64,000 nt of DNA from JANXQZ01 sp038225555 (GCA_038225555.1 JBBRRB010000002.1:1-64000), one strand, 5' to 3'. Counted from the first letter of the stretch, positions 38,735 to 48,988 are shown. The notes: a model not told the origin generated them from the letters alone. A program made the numbers and translations.

Positions 38735-40765
38735 CTAATGATTGCGGCCGATCAATACGACTGAAGACCTGGCGCCTACGCTATACGCACTCTCGGACGC
38801 GAGCGGCTGTTCCTCGCCGATTTCCGTAATATCGTCAGGTGAATTGAAACTGGTATCCACGAAGCGAAGCCAATCGAAGCCCGTGTACGGCAACTCGAAC
38901 TCGTGCGGCTCCCAATGCGCGTTGGCGATGAAAAGAATATGGTCCTCCGTGCCCTTTTCCGACAGTCCGGAAAGATGCAAGGCCAGAGACCTGGATTCAT
39001 ACGACCAGTCCGGCAAGCCAAGTTTCGTGCCATTCCACTCGACCCGCCGATCCCCTTCCCCGACCAGGGATGCATAGCTGGTGGAGCGAAGCAGAGGATG
39101 GTGCCGCCTGAACTGGATCATCAGCCGGAAGAAACGGTGCAATCCCGCATCTTGCTTATCCAGATACCAATCCACCCAACTGATCTCGTTGTCCTGGCAA
39201 TAAGCGTTGTTGTTGCCGCGCTGGGTGCGCCCAATCTCGTCACCTGCGAGGATCATCGGCACTCCGTCGGCCATGAGGAGAATGGCGGCAAAGTTTCGGA
39301 TCTGACGCCGTCTCACGCGCCAGATTTCCTCGGAGACCGACCGGCCTTCCGCTCCGCAGTTCCAACTCAAGTTTTCATTCGTGCCGTCGGCGCTTTCCTC
39401 GCCGTTCATCTCGTTGTGTTTTTGATCGTAGGAGACCAGGTCGGCGAGCGTAAACCCGTCGTGGCAAGTTACGAAATTGATGCTGTGATAAGGCTCGCGT
39501 TTGCTGGTCTGATAGAGGTCTGGACTGCCCATCAGCCGCGTTGCGAGCGCAGATACCATTCCAGGCTCTCCGCGTACGAAGCGGCGCACATCGTCTCGAA
39601 ATTGCCCGTTCCACTCGGCCCATCGGCTCCAAGCGGGAAAGGTCCCGACCTGATATAGGCCCGCTGCGTCCCAGGCCTCGGCGATCAGTTTCGTGTTGGC
39701 CAACACGGGGTCGTGCGCCAGCGATTCCAGCAAGGGCGGATTCTCGAGCACCGCGCCATCCTGACCTCTACCGAGGATGGATGCAAGGTCGAAGCGGAAT
39801 CCATCCACATGCATCTCCATCACCCAGTAGCGCAGGCACTCGACAATCATGTCCCGAACCACCGGGTTGTTGCAATTGAGCGTATTGCCGCAGCCCGAAT
39901 AGTTCCTGTACTCGCCGGTGCGCGGATCAATCAGATAGTAGACCGCGTTATCGATGCCGCGGAAGGAGATAGTTCGACCGCGCTCGGTGCCCTCGGCGGT
40001 GTGGTTGAAAACCACGTCGAGAATCACCTCAATGGACGCTTCATGCAAGCTCTTGACCAGGTGCTTAAACTCCCGGATGGGGTCGCCATCTCCCTGGCGG
40101 GACGAATAGCCTGCATTGGGCGTGAAGAAGTTGATGGGCTGATAACCCCAGTAATTAACGAGCCGCTCACCGGTAAGCGGGTTCACGCGATCGCTATCAA
40201 GCTCCTCGAAGTCATGCACCGGGAGCAGTTCCACGGCGGTGATCCCGAGGTGCTTCAGGTAGGGAATTTTTTCGATCAGGCCGTCGAAGGTGCCGGGCTT
40301 CTTGACGCCTGCCGAAGGATCGCGGGTGAATCCGCGCACGTGCATTTCATAGATGACGGTTTCAGAAAGAGCGATGTTTAGCGGCTGGTCGGCACCCCAA
40401 TCAAACTCGCCGTCGAGCACGGTGCTGCGGCGATGATTGCTGGAGATGGCCCTGGAGCAAGGATCCAGCAGCAGAACGTTAGGATCGAAACGGTGCACCA
40501 GTGGATTCTCGTTTGGTCTACGATCCATCCGGTAACCGTAGCGGACACCTGGGTCCAGCCCCCGCACGACGGCGTGCCAGATATCGCCTGTGCGATTAAA
40601 GCGCCGGTCGAGGATGATCTCTTTGAATGGGTCGTTTTGGTCCGGATCGAAAAGCGCCAGCACCACCGATGTGGCGTGACGCGAGAAGACAGAGAAGTTA
40701 ATTCCGTCCCGAACCAGAGTGGCCCCGAAAGGCAGTGGTGAACCGCGCCCGACCGTAATCTCCAT
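38735..40765 (-). CDS. glgX: Glycogen debranching enzyme (isoamylase type)
   Basis: 676 residues, the usual GlgX length. An N-terminal CBM48 domain (GSPLPFGATLVRDGINFSVFSRHA) is followed by a GH13 barrel with conserved regions DVVFNHTAEG, GFRFDLAS (nucleophile Asp), LIAEAWDAAG (acid Glu) and FVTCHDGFTL. It cleaves alpha-1,6 branches in glycogen or limit dextrins in the cytoplasm. No other glycogen genes are next to it; the upstream neighbour is a SurA-like lipoprotein on the same strand. Confidence 0.95.
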   Translation of the reverse strand: MEITVGRGSPLPFGATLVRDGINFSVFSRHATSVVLALFDPDQNDPFKEIILDRRFNRTGDIWHAVVRGLDPGVRYGYRMDRRPNENPLVHRFDPNVLLLDPCSRAISSNHRRSTVLDGEFDWGADQPLNIALSETVIYEMHVRGFTRDPSAGVKKPGTFDGLIEKIPYLKHLGITAVELLPVHDFEELDSDRVNPLTGERLVNYWGYQPINFFTPNAGYSSRQGDGDPIREFKHLVKSLHEASIEVILDVVFNHTAEGTERGRTISFRGIDNAVYYLIDPRTGEYRNYSGCGNTLNCNNPVVRDMIVECLRYWVMEMHVDGFRFDLASILGRGQDGAVLENPPLLESLAHDPVLANTKLIAEAWDAAGLYQVGTFPAWSRWAEWNGQFRDDVRRFVRGEPGMVSALATRLMGSPDLYQTSKREPYHSINFVTCHDGFTLADLVSYDQKHNEMNGEESADGTNENLSWNCGAEGRSVSEEIWRVRRRQIRNFAAILLMADGVPMILAGDEIGRTQRGNNNAYCQDNEISWVDWYLDKQDAGLHRFFRLMIQFRRHHPLLRSTSYASLVGEGDRRVEWNGTKLGLPDWSYESRSLALHLSGLSEKGTEDHILFIANAHWEPHEFELPYTGFDWLRFVDTSFNSPDDITEIGEEQPLASESAYSVGARSSVVLIGRNH

Positions 40766-40814
40766 TAATTAGTGATGCCCCGAGAGAGCCAGCAACGGCC
40801 AGATCCGCACTGAA

Positions 40815-41840
40815 CTATTTCTTATCTTTATTCTGCGATATCGATTGTGCGAATGAGTTGACCACTTTTGCTTCGTTCCGCGCAACCTCATAGTAGGCTG
40901 CGCGGAGCAACTGATCCTTGCGGTTGAGAAGCGTTTCCCGAATATTTTGGCGAACTCTGGGGTCGCTCAGCTCCCGTTGGCCCGCTGGTTCCTTCGAGAT
41001 CACCTTCAATACGCGGTACCCTTCCGAGGTGTGAATGATGGGAGTAACCTGCCCCGGCGGCATTGCCATCACAGCTTTGCGTAGCTCGGCGTTCGCCTGT
41101 TCCAAAGCCGATTCCGGCACGAAGCCCAGGTCTCCGCCGTTCTGTGCTGAGTTGGGATCCTCGGAAAAATTCTGGGCGAGCACCGTAAAATCCTCGCCCT
41201 GCTTCAGGCGCGCAACAATGTTCTCGATCTTCTTCCTGGCTCCCTCTTCGTTTTGCGCTTTATCGTTCTTCAGATTTCGCACCTTGGCGTCCGGCATGGA
41301 AGTAACCAGGATCTGCGCCATATGAACTTGCGGCTCGGGAAAGTTGAAGCTCGGCTTGTTGCCAGTGTAGAAATCCGTCACGTCCTTCTCGGTGATCGTG
41401 ATGTGCGAGGTGATCTCTGTGTTGAACAGCTTTTGAATGCTGAGATCCTGTCGAAGCTGCGCCTTCAGATCGTCCGCCGACATCTTTCGCGCGGCAAGCT
41501 GTCGTTGAAACTCCTCTTGCGTGAAGGGCGATTTGAGTTCCGTATATTTGGCGTCCACGTCCGCGTCAGTGGCCATGAGGCCCAGCTTTTCAGCGCGCTG
41601 GAGCATGATCTGGTTGTCGATCAGCGTCCGCAGCACTTCCAGCTTTTGAATCAGCATTTGATCGTCGCTCGGCCGGTCGCCGGACGCCATGAATTGAGAC
41701 TGGTACTGTTTATCCAAGTCGGCAAATGTAATCACGCGGCTGTTCACCGTTGCCGCGACGTTGTCCGATGCCGCACGTTTGCAGCCCGTAAAACAAAAGA
41801 ACACCAGCGCGGCGGAAGCCAAGGCGAGAAGGCGGGTCAT
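40815..41840 (-). CDS. SurA/PpiC-type peptidyl-prolyl isomerase lipoprotein
   Basis: 341 residues with a lipoprotein signal (hydrophobic core and FTGC, acylated Cys near residue 19). A SurA-N domain follows (VNSRVITFADLDKQY...LRTLIDNQIMLQRAEKLG), then a parvulin domain (HMAQILV...ARLKQGEDFTVLAQNFSEDPNSAQNGGDLGFVPES, PPGQVTPIIHTSEGYRVLKV). It probably chaperones outer-membrane or exported proteins at the membrane surface. It is divergent from the glycosyltransferase gene, with 46 bases between start codons. Confidence 0.88.
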   Translation of the reverse strand: MTRLLALASAALVFFCFTGCKRAASDNVAATVNSRVITFADLDKQYQSQFMASGDRPSDDQMLIQKLEVLRTLIDNQIMLQRAEKLGLMATDADVDAKYTELKSPFTQEEFQRQLAARKMSADDLKAQLRQDLSIQKLFNTEITSHITITEKDVTDFYTGNKPSFNFPEPQVHMAQILVTSMPDAKVRNLKNDKAQNEEGARKKIENIVARLKQGEDFTVLAQNFSEDPNSAQNGGDLGFVPESALEQANAELRKAVMAMPPGQVTPIIHTSEGYRVLKVISKEPAGQRELSDPRVRQNIRETLLNRKDQLLRAAYYEVARNEAKVVNSFAQSISQNKDKK

Positions 41841-41886
41841 TCGGTTGATATATTTATTCTAGCGTGGCTTCGGTGCGCTATCTTGT

Positions 41887-43776
41887 TTGTTGCGAAAGCA
41901 ACTGATCGTCGTCACTCTGTTTGCGCTCGCGTTGCGGATCCCCTTTCTTAACCAGGCAATTCAGGGCGACGATCTCTACTATCTCTACGGGGCGGAGCAC
42001 GCGCAGATCGAACCGCTCCATCCTACTCACGCCAAGTATGCATTTCTGGGCCAGGTGGTCGACATGCGGGGACATCCGCACCCGCCGCTTGATGCTTGGT
42101 ATCTCGGTGCCATCCTGGCGGCGTTTCAAGAGGTTTCCGAAGTTCCATTCCACGCCGCATACATACCGTTTTCTCTCATCGCGGCCTGGTCCGCACTGGC
42201 GTTAGCGAGACGGTTCAGTCCTCTGCCCGTGGCCGCAACGCTTCTATTTCTAGTCACGCCGGCGTTCGTGGTGAATGGAAATTCGCTCGAATCGGATTTG
42301 CCTTTTGCGGCATTCTGGTTAGCTTCGGTCGCTTTGTTCGTAACCGCGGTGGATCGGCGTTCCGGGTATCTATTGGCAGCAGCCGCAATGGCGATAGCGG
42401 GGGCGGCAATGACAGCGTATCAGGCGGTCATCCTGGTGCCGATCTTGCTCCTTTACGGCCGCAAGTGGAAGCTCGCCTGCTTCACCACACTGGTCGCCCC
42501 CGCGGTGATCGCACTGTGGCAAATTTACGAACGCTCCACCAGCGGCGCGTTGCCTGCAGTCGTCCTGGCCGGATATATGCAGACATATGGCCTGCAGGCG
42601 TTCGCTCAGAAACTGAAGAACGCCTCAGCGCTCACCGGTCACTTGGGGTGGCTGGTCTTTCCAATACTGCCGCTAGTTGGATTGAGCCATGTTCGTCTCG
42701 GCGTGATAGCGCTGGGGTTTCCCCTGATCGCGTTGGCGGCATTTGTCGATCCAAATCCGTTGTTCTGGGGATCGATCGCGGCAGGCCTGCTCGTCCTGAT
42801 TTATTGTCTTCACCACCCCGGCAACTTCCTAGCGCAATGGATCCTGATTTTCTTCGCATCGTCTCTAGTGATCTTTTTCGCTGGCTCCGCGCGTTATTTG
42901 CTGCCAATCGCCCTTCCGCTCGCGATTCTCGTCAGTACGCTCTTGAGTTCGCGCTGGCTCTACTCGGGCGTGGCATGCGGCCTGGCCCTCTCCTTGTGCT
43001 TGGCGATTGTAAATTATCAGCACTGGGACGGCTACCGGCAATTCGCGCGCTCGCTCACTCAACACGTTCAGACAAGGCGCGTTTGGATCAACGGCGAATG
43101 GGGCCTCCGCTTCTATTTCGAATCCGAAGGAGCCCTGCCGCTAATGCAAAACCAAGTGGTTCATCCCGGCGAGATGGTGGTCTCAAGCAGCCTTGCTTAC
43201 CCCTTGAAAGTCACCACCGCAGGCGGCGTACTCACGACTATAGCCGCCCGCGAAATCACTTCCAGGATTCCATTCAGATTGGTCGCGCTCAACGGTCGGT
43301 CGGCATACTCGACAACTCTGTTCGGAATGCGGCCTTTCGATCTTTCCCTCGGGCCGATCGACCGCGTTCGGGCCGAAGTCGCCATTGAAAAAAAGCCCGA
43401 ACTGGAGCGGCTGCCCATGAACGCACCCGCGTCGGGGCAGCAGATTGTGAGCGGGATCTACGACATCGAAAATGGGCAATGGCGGTGGATGGGCAAGAAG
43501 GGAATCTTGCTTCTGAAATCGCCCTCGCACCCAGCGCCGCTGATCGTGCGATTCTTTATTCCGCCCCAAGCACCGGCCCGATCTGTGACCCTGTTCGTCG
43601 GCGAAACTCAGGTCGCTCGCCAGACTTACTCAGCTCCAGGAGCCTACACTCTCACCACCGATCCAATTCATTTTCAGGGCGCGAGCTCTTCCATCACAAT
43701 CCTGGTGGATAAAACTTTTTCGGTGGGCGGCGATTCCCGAGAACTCGGCATTATTCTTACTGAGGTCGGATTCTAG
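41887..43776 (+). CDS. PMT/ArnT-like membrane glycosyltransferase (GT-C fold)
   Basis: 629 residues, TTG start. The N-terminal half has about ten transmembrane helices. The first periplasmic loop after helix 1 contains acidic QGDDLYYLYG (residues 26-35), the typical GT-C catalytic position, and HPHPPLDAWYL resembles the PMT family loop. The C-terminal 200 residues are soluble and beta-rich. It probably transfers a lipid-linked sugar to an envelope acceptor; donor and acceptor are unknown. Confidence 0.72.
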   Translation: MLRKQLIVVTLFALALRIPFLNQAIQGDDLYYLYGAEHAQIEPLHPTHAKYAFLGQVVDMRGHPHPPLDAWYLGAILAAFQEVSEVPFHAAYIPFSLIAAWSALALARRFSPLPVAATLLFLVTPAFVVNGNSLESDLPFAAFWLASVALFVTAVDRRSGYLLAAAAMAIAGAAMTAYQAVILVPILLLYGRKWKLACFTTLVAPAVIALWQIYERSTSGALPAVVLAGYMQTYGLQAFAQKLKNASALTGHLGWLVFPILPLVGLSHVRLGVIALGFPLIALAAFVDPNPLFWGSIAAGLLVLIYCLHHPGNFLAQWILIFFASSLVIFFAGSARYLLPIALPLAILVSTLLSSRWLYSGVACGLALSLCLAIVNYQHWDGYRQFARSLTQHVQTRRVWINGEWGLRFYFESEGALPLMQNQVVHPGEMVVSSSLAYPLKVTTAGGVLTTIAAREITSRIPFRLVALNGRSAYSTTLFGMRPFDLSLGPIDRVRAEVAIEKKPELERLPMNAPASGQQIVSGIYDIENGQWRWMGKKGILLLKSPSHPAPLIVRFFIPPQAPARSVTLFVGETQVARQTYSAPGAYTLTTDPIHFQGASSSITILVDKTFSVGGDSRELGIILTEVGF

Positions 43777-43816
43777 AAGAGCGGGCAGGACGGAACGGGT
43801 ATATACTAGCGGTCGA

Positions 43817-44815
43817 ATGCGCAACCTTGCACTCACGTTCGTTGTTCTTGCCTCCCTCTTAGCGCAATCGTCCCCCTATCGCGTGACCCACACTTATCCG
43901 CTGGGCGGAGATGGAAGTTGGGACTACATCGTGCCCGATCCGTCCAATCACCGTCTATTTGTCGCACGTCAGAATCGTGTGATGGTGATCGACGAAGACA
44001 GCGGGACCCTGCTGGGAGAAGTCACCGGCATTAAGGGTGCGCACGGAACCGCGATCGCAGAAAAGACCGGCCACGGATTCGCGACAGCGGGCAACGATCA
44101 GAGCGTTGTAATGTTCGATCTGAAGACCTTCAAGACACTGGGGCGGATACCAGCCGCCGAAGATGCCGACGCGATCCTATACGATTCCCCGTCAAACCGG
44201 GTTTTCACGCTAAATGGAGATGCGCATTCTTCGACAGTAATCGACCCGGAACTGGGTAAGCTGATCACCAACATCCCGCTGGGCGGCAAACCGGAGTACG
44301 GAGCTTCCGCCGGTGATGGCAAGGTTTACGCAAATCTCACCGATACAAGCGAGGTTGTCGAGATCGACGCGAAGAAAGCAACTCTGACCCGGCGCTGGCC
44401 CACTGCCCCCTGCAAGCAACCGGTCGCTATGGCCATCGATACGGCCCATCACCGGCTGTTCAGCGGATGCCGGAGCGGAGTGCTGGCAGTTTCCGATTAT
44501 CGTGCAGGTAAGGTACTCGCCACCGTCCCCATAGGCTCTGGTGTGGACGGCGCTGGGTACGATCCAGCCTCAGGCAACGCCTTCGCCTCGAACGCAGACG
44601 GTACGCTGACAGTAATTCATCAGGTTACGCCAGATCAATACCAAGTGGTCGAAAATCTTCCAACCCCGCTAGGGTCGCGCAACATGGGACTGGATCCCAT
44701 CAATCACCGTGTGTTTATTGTTTCCGCAAAGTTCGGAGCTGCGCCCGCAGGTGGCAGGGGCAGAGGACCAGTGCTGCCCGGATCATTCTCCTTGATGACC
44801 ATTGAACAGCCCTAG
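43817..44815 (+). CDS. Secreted YVTN-type beta-propeller protein, copy 1
   Basis: 332 residues with a signal peptide (to about residue 17). Blade-like repeats include DYIVPDPSNHRLFVARQNRVMVID, NRVFTLNGDAHSSTVIDPE and GKVYANLTDTSEVVEIDAK. It is a clear paralogue of the gene at 62616-63623: same order of blades and the same end (GPVLPGSFSLMTIE against AILPGSFKLVVMG). A TATACT string (43802-43807) lies only nine bases before the ATG, so the mRNA might have a very short leader. Function is unknown; probably ligand or protein binding outside the cell. Confidence 0.78.
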   Translation: MRNLALTFVVLASLLAQSSPYRVTHTYPLGGDGSWDYIVPDPSNHRLFVARQNRVMVIDEDSGTLLGEVTGIKGAHGTAIAEKTGHGFATAGNDQSVVMFDLKTFKTLGRIPAAEDADAILYDSPSNRVFTLNGDAHSSTVIDPELGKLITNIPLGGKPEYGASAGDGKVYANLTDTSEVVEIDAKKATLTRRWPTAPCKQPVAMAIDTAHHRLFSGCRSGVLAVSDYRAGKVLATVPIGSGVDGAGYDPASGNAFASNADGTLTVIHQVTPDQYQVVENLPTPLGSRNMGLDPINHRVFIVSAKFGAAPAGGRGRGPVLPGSFSLMTIEQP

Positions 44816-44829
44816 CTGCATTGCGTCAC

Positions 44830-47130
44830 TCACCGCTCCGAGCCGGAGATCGGGCTCAAGTCATACCAGTCGAACTTGCGGTTTCGTTCCGCAGCATGAT
44901 TCGATAGCGCATACAGGTTTCGGGCGGCACGAATTCGTTCCACCCACTCACCGAAGGGCAGAAGCATTTCACGATAGACAAGATAACTCATATCGATGGT
45001 GCGATCCGGCAGGTGATCTTTCACGTCGTCCACCTGGTGCAGGAACTTGCGCCCGTTCGCCTCGGCAACCCGGGGATACCAGCTCTTGTACCATGTCTGT
45101 CGAGCGTCATTCAGGACGTGGTTACGTGAATATTGGATCGCCTGCGCTGCATCTAGCGCTCGATCCGCTGACTGGATGGCGAGCCTCGTCTCATCTTTAT
45201 CCGCCGCCGCAGACGCAATCTTCAGCATGCTGTCCATGCCACGCATCCCACTCAGCATCTCGAGATTCTGCCGATAAAGTCCCGCAATCGAAACAAAGAC
45301 TGAAAGGTTGTAGCGGTTGGGGTCGGCCCGTTTCATATTCTCCTGCAATAAGCCAGTCAGTTCGTCATTCTCAGACAAAGCCTGAGCGACAAGTTGCAAT
45401 CGCCTGTGATTGGTTTCCGCCCAGTCCGATCGGTACCTCAGGCTCGCATCAGGTGCTGGAGGAATGGGTATGGCTTGATCGTGTGCGGGACGCCTACTCT
45501 CATACACACCGTTCGAGTTCCCCCAAATTCCCGTACGAGCGGTGGATGCGATGGGATCCCAACTGTCAGCCCAAACCTGCGCCTGGGTGCTCATCAATTG
45601 GTAGACACGATCCATATTGACTGTGTCCGCGCCATAGAAGAGCGTGTAAAAGGCGCTCATCGATTCGCGCGGATCGGGCGAGCCCGGATGCCAGGCGGCC
45701 GATGCCGCAGTCGCATACCCAAGCCAGAAGGTCTCCGGGTGCAGTCCCATGTCGGCCCACCCCGCGTTCACCGTGCCGATCAGATCGGCATCCTGTCGGG
45801 CGGAATTATGCGAAATCTGGCCGAACGTATCCTGGACACGTTGTGCGCTCTGCGTTTCCGGATGCAAGCGCCTGGAGGCGGGAAGCGAAAAGTAATCGGG
45901 GAAGAATTTCTCCTCTCCTTCAGAAGATGTATAGATCATCTCTCGGATGCCACGTTTCTTGAAGACGGGATCGAACTCGGGCCCGGCCACTTCACCATTG
46001 ATCAGGTGGCGAGGCAGGGACGCCAAGTCATCCGGCTTCATTGGATACTCGCCCCAGAAAATTACTGTTCGACCGTGTTCGTGAAGGTAGTTCGCAGTCT
46101 TCGCGATGAACTCGGCCAGCAGCTTCCCCACGCTTCCCAATTCCTTCCCCCGGGACCTTTCGTTGCACTGCGCGTTGTCGGCGAGGCCGACGTAATACGG
46201 TTCATCTGTCGATAGGTAGAAGTAGTTTACGCCCTGGTTGGCCTCGATCAAATCCCGAAACATGCCGAACATCAACTTGTACGAATCGGGATTGGTCGCG
46301 CATAGTTCATAGTTGCTGTCCGGATATTCCCGCAAACCTGCGTACTCGGGATGTTTTAAAATGAACGCCACGTGCCCCGGCGCGTCCAGGTAAGGAATCA
46401 GCTGCACGTGATACTTCAGACCGTAACTCGTCAGATCCTGGAATTCCGCCGGCGTGAGGGCATAGGGCTCCACGATAGCTGGCGCGCTTTTAAACTGGAA
46501 GTGTCCTTCCAGCTTCAGGGCGAAGCCGTTGATCTTAAAGAATGCGGCCTGACGGATCGCCTTTTTCAACGTCTCCGGCCTGTCCAAATGATGGGCATCA
46601 TCCCAATAGATTTGCCGCAATTGTAGATCGGGCCAGTCCTCGATATGCCCCTCAGGCAGCCACAGCGCGCCGTTGCCTCGCCTCAACATCTGCACCAGCG
46701 TCTCGATTCCATAGAAGAGACCGGCTGGCCCGTTCGCCTTGATGTTGATGGCGTGCCTGCTGAGATCTATCCTGTACGCCTGCGCGGCTAAAGCATGCGT
46801 GTCTCGATCCTGCGCCGCGCCGACTACCGCGGAGTTGGAGGTGACGCTCAAACGCAAGACGTTTCCCCTGGCGCGCGTTTCTCCCATGCGGAGATGAAAG
46901 CGTGAGTCTAACTCCTCCTTCAACACTTCAACTGCCGTGTCCGCCGGTCGGATGCCCGCGCCTAACTCCAACCACCAATCTGAGCCGAATTGAAAATCGC
47001 CGCCGTCCAACGTCACCTTTTGCGGCTCCGGCATTACCGTGTAGCCACGTTGATACAAGGGCGACACGCTAGCCGCCGACAGGAGACTCAAAGCGGACAA
47101 AAGAGGCAGGCTGATTTTTAAAATATGCAT
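44830..47130 (-). CDS. GH20-like beta-N-acetylhexosaminidase
   Basis: About 767 residues. ATG 47130 is chosen because a signal peptide (MHILKISLPLLSALSLLSAAS) follows at once. The N-terminal GH20b-like domain (YTVMPEPQKVTLDGGDFQF...GPAGLFYGIETLVQML) leads into a barrel with EDWPDLQLRQIYWDD. The probable catalytic pair Asp-Glu is in YFYLSTDEPYY (about residue 310). It is expected to remove terminal N-acetylhexosamines from chitin or peptidoglycan-derived glycans in the periplasm or outside. It lies 28 bases downstream of the GH10 xylanase on the same strand. Confidence 0.82.
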   Translation of the reverse strand: MHILKISLPLLSALSLLSAASVSPLYQRGYTVMPEPQKVTLDGGDFQFGSDWWLELGAGIRPADTAVEVLKEELDSRFHLRMGETRARGNVLRLSVTSNSAVVGAAQDRDTHALAAQAYRIDLSRHAINIKANGPAGLFYGIETLVQMLRRGNGALWLPEGHIEDWPDLQLRQIYWDDAHHLDRPETLKKAIRQAAFFKINGFALKLEGHFQFKSAPAIVEPYALTPAEFQDLTSYGLKYHVQLIPYLDAPGHVAFILKHPEYAGLREYPDSNYELCATNPDSYKLMFGMFRDLIEANQGVNYFYLSTDEPYYVGLADNAQCNERSRGKELGSVGKLLAEFIAKTANYLHEHGRTVIFWGEYPMKPDDLASLPRHLINGEVAGPEFDPVFKKRGIREMIYTSSEGEEKFFPDYFSLPASRRLHPETQSAQRVQDTFGQISHNSARQDADLIGTVNAGWADMGLHPETFWLGYATAASAAWHPGSPDPRESMSAFYTLFYGADTVNMDRVYQLMSTQAQVWADSWDPIASTARTGIWGNSNGVYESRRPAHDQAIPIPPAPDASLRYRSDWAETNHRRLQLVAQALSENDELTGLLQENMKRADPNRYNLSVFVSIAGLYRQNLEMLSGMRGMDSMLKIASAAADKDETRLAIQSADRALDAAQAIQYSRNHVLNDARQTWYKSWYPRVAEANGRKFLHQVDDVKDHLPDRTIDMSYLVYREMLLPFGEWVERIRAARNLYALSNHAAERNRKFDWYDLSPISGSER

Positions 47131-47158
47131 GAACTCGCATGTTAAGGCGATACCCAGT

Positions 47159-48907
47159 TCATTGCAAGGCGATCTGCACGGTGTTCGACACCCGGCCGTC
47201 AATCTCAAGTTGAACATCGACCAGGCCGTCGCCCCGCAGGTCCAGAGGTAGCGCGATATTCACCTGATCCAACGCGGCAAATGCGCCCTGGGCTCCTGCG
47301 TAGAGCACCGGCACTGGCTTGCCGCCGATGGACGCGCGCACAGCGTCGAGACTGGAGCGTCCCCGAATGCCTGTGCCGAACAGAGTAAGGTAAACGGGCG
47401 CATCGAGGCCAAGATCGATCGGCACAGCGCTGCAACTGCCGTACACCCCGCCGCATTGGAACACGGCTACGGGAGACTGGAGCATGGTCGGCAGAAAGAT
47501 GCGAACCGCAGTTGCCGCCGCTACGCCCAGACCATTGGCATTGGCTGCGAACAGGCTCGGAGCGACTGTCTGAATAAACCCTGTGCCCGAGAGCACGGAC
47601 GCGCCCGAGAGCTTGAAAGTGGCGACTCCCGGCGACGTATCCGCCGGAATGACGAAGTTGATCTGGGCGGGCGAAACATAGATCAGAGAAGCCACTCGAG
47701 CGTTTCCGGTGCTGTCCGTCACTTGCAGAGTAATGCCGCCCGTTTGGGTCGTGTCAGCCAGCCCCTCCCCGAATATCGATGCCAGCGAATCCGCTGAGAG
47801 CAACCGCGTCCCCAAGGTCGCCGAGACCAGCTCGAATGAACCCGTCAGGGATTGTACAGGCAATGGGGAACTCTTGAAAGCACCGACCCAGGCATCGTAA
47901 GCGGGCTTGTGCTGGTAGTTGGCATCCAGCGGGAGCGCCAGACCGTTCTTGCCTTGCGAGAACCCAGGGATCCAACTGTATCTGTCGGTAAGACCCCACG
48001 TTTGCATCGCGCTGCAGCCCTTGTACTGCAGGCACGCAGATGCAACATCGCGATAAATCTGCGCCTGCTTTTGCAGGGCGGCGGGATCTACGGGAGTGCC
48101 GTCTGGATTTACCGGAATCGCAACATCCATCTCCGTGATGTGGACCTGCAGGCCAAGCGCAGTGAAGCGCTGGATGTTCTCGCCGAGTCGAGCCAGGTTC
48201 GCGTTCAGGCTCAAGTGCATCTGCAAACCGACCCCGTCCAGGGGTACCGCACGAGCTTTGAAGTCCTTGGCCATCGCATAAATCGCGTTCGATTTGGCGT
48301 TCACCACCTCGGCGCTGTAATCGTTGTAAAAAAGCAGAGCGCTCGAGTCTGCCTCATGGGCCCATCGGAAGGCCTGCTCGATGTATTGCGTGCCTTGTCC
48401 TTTGAACCCGATGCCGGGGGCGTCGAACCAGATGGTGGAGCGCAACGCGGGCGGACTATCGCTGAATGCTTCATTCACCACGTCCCAGGCGAAGACTTGT
48501 CCCGCGTAATGCTTCATTACTGTGGAGATGTGATCGTGAAGAATGGCCGAGAGCTGTTCGCTGCCGAGGTTTCCGCTGGTGACCCACGACGGAACTTGGC
48601 TGTGCCAAACAAGCGTGTGTCCCCGGACTTTCATGCCATTCTTCCGGGCGAAGTCCACGATGCGGTCGCCCGCAGTGAAATCGTAACGATCCGCAGCCGG
48701 ATGGATGGGGCCGAACTTCATGACATTCTCCGGTTCCAACATGTTCAGCTCGCGCGCGAATGCAGCCGCGTAAGGGGCTTCGCTGAAGTTATCCGGATTC
48801 ACTGCGCCGCCTACGAGAATGCCAAATCGGTCGGCTTGTTGGCGCAGAGCTTGGCCTTGCAAAGAAGAAGCTAGCAGCAGCAGCGCCGCAGCTCGAGTGA
48901 TTTCCAT
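47159..48907 (-). CDS. GH10 endo-xylanase with C-terminal Soli_cterm domain
   Basis: About 582 residues. ATG 48907 is followed by a signal peptide (EITRAAALLLLASSLQG). The GH10 barrel (residues about 20-345) has the acid/base Glu in FAWDVVNEAFSD and the nucleophile Glu in VHITEMDVAIP. After the catalytic domain comes a Solibacter-type C-terminal domain (LIYVSPAQINFVIPADTSPGVA, then VYLTLFGTGIRG). The combination suggests a secreted xylan-degrading enzyme with an accessory domain for folding, secretion or surface attachment. It is probably co-transcribed with the GH20-like gene. Confidence 0.9.
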   Translation of the reverse strand: MEITRAAALLLLASSLQGQALRQQADRFGILVGGAVNPDNFSEAPYAAAFARELNMLEPENVMKFGPIHPAADRYDFTAGDRIVDFARKNGMKVRGHTLVWHSQVPSWVTSGNLGSEQLSAILHDHISTVMKHYAGQVFAWDVVNEAFSDSPPALRSTIWFDAPGIGFKGQGTQYIEQAFRWAHEADSSALLFYNDYSAEVVNAKSNAIYAMAKDFKARAVPLDGVGLQMHLSLNANLARLGENIQRFTALGLQVHITEMDVAIPVNPDGTPVDPAALQKQAQIYRDVASACLQYKGCSAMQTWGLTDRYSWIPGFSQGKNGLALPLDANYQHKPAYDAWVGAFKSSPLPVQSLTGSFELVSATLGTRLLSADSLASIFGEGLADTTQTGGITLQVTDSTGNARVASLIYVSPAQINFVIPADTSPGVATFKLSGASVLSGTGFIQTVAPSLFAANANGLGVAAATAVRIFLPTMLQSPVAVFQCGGVYGSCSAVPIDLGLDAPVYLTLFGTGIRGRSSLDAVRASIGGKPVPVLYAGAQGAFAALDQVNIALPLDLRGDGLVDVQLEIDGRVSNTVQIALQ

Positions 48908-48988
48908 AGGAGTGTAACGGCCCGATTTCTCAGGCACAAAACCATGATTACAGATCTTGCGCCTCTCCGTCGAATGTAGGCTAGTTTC

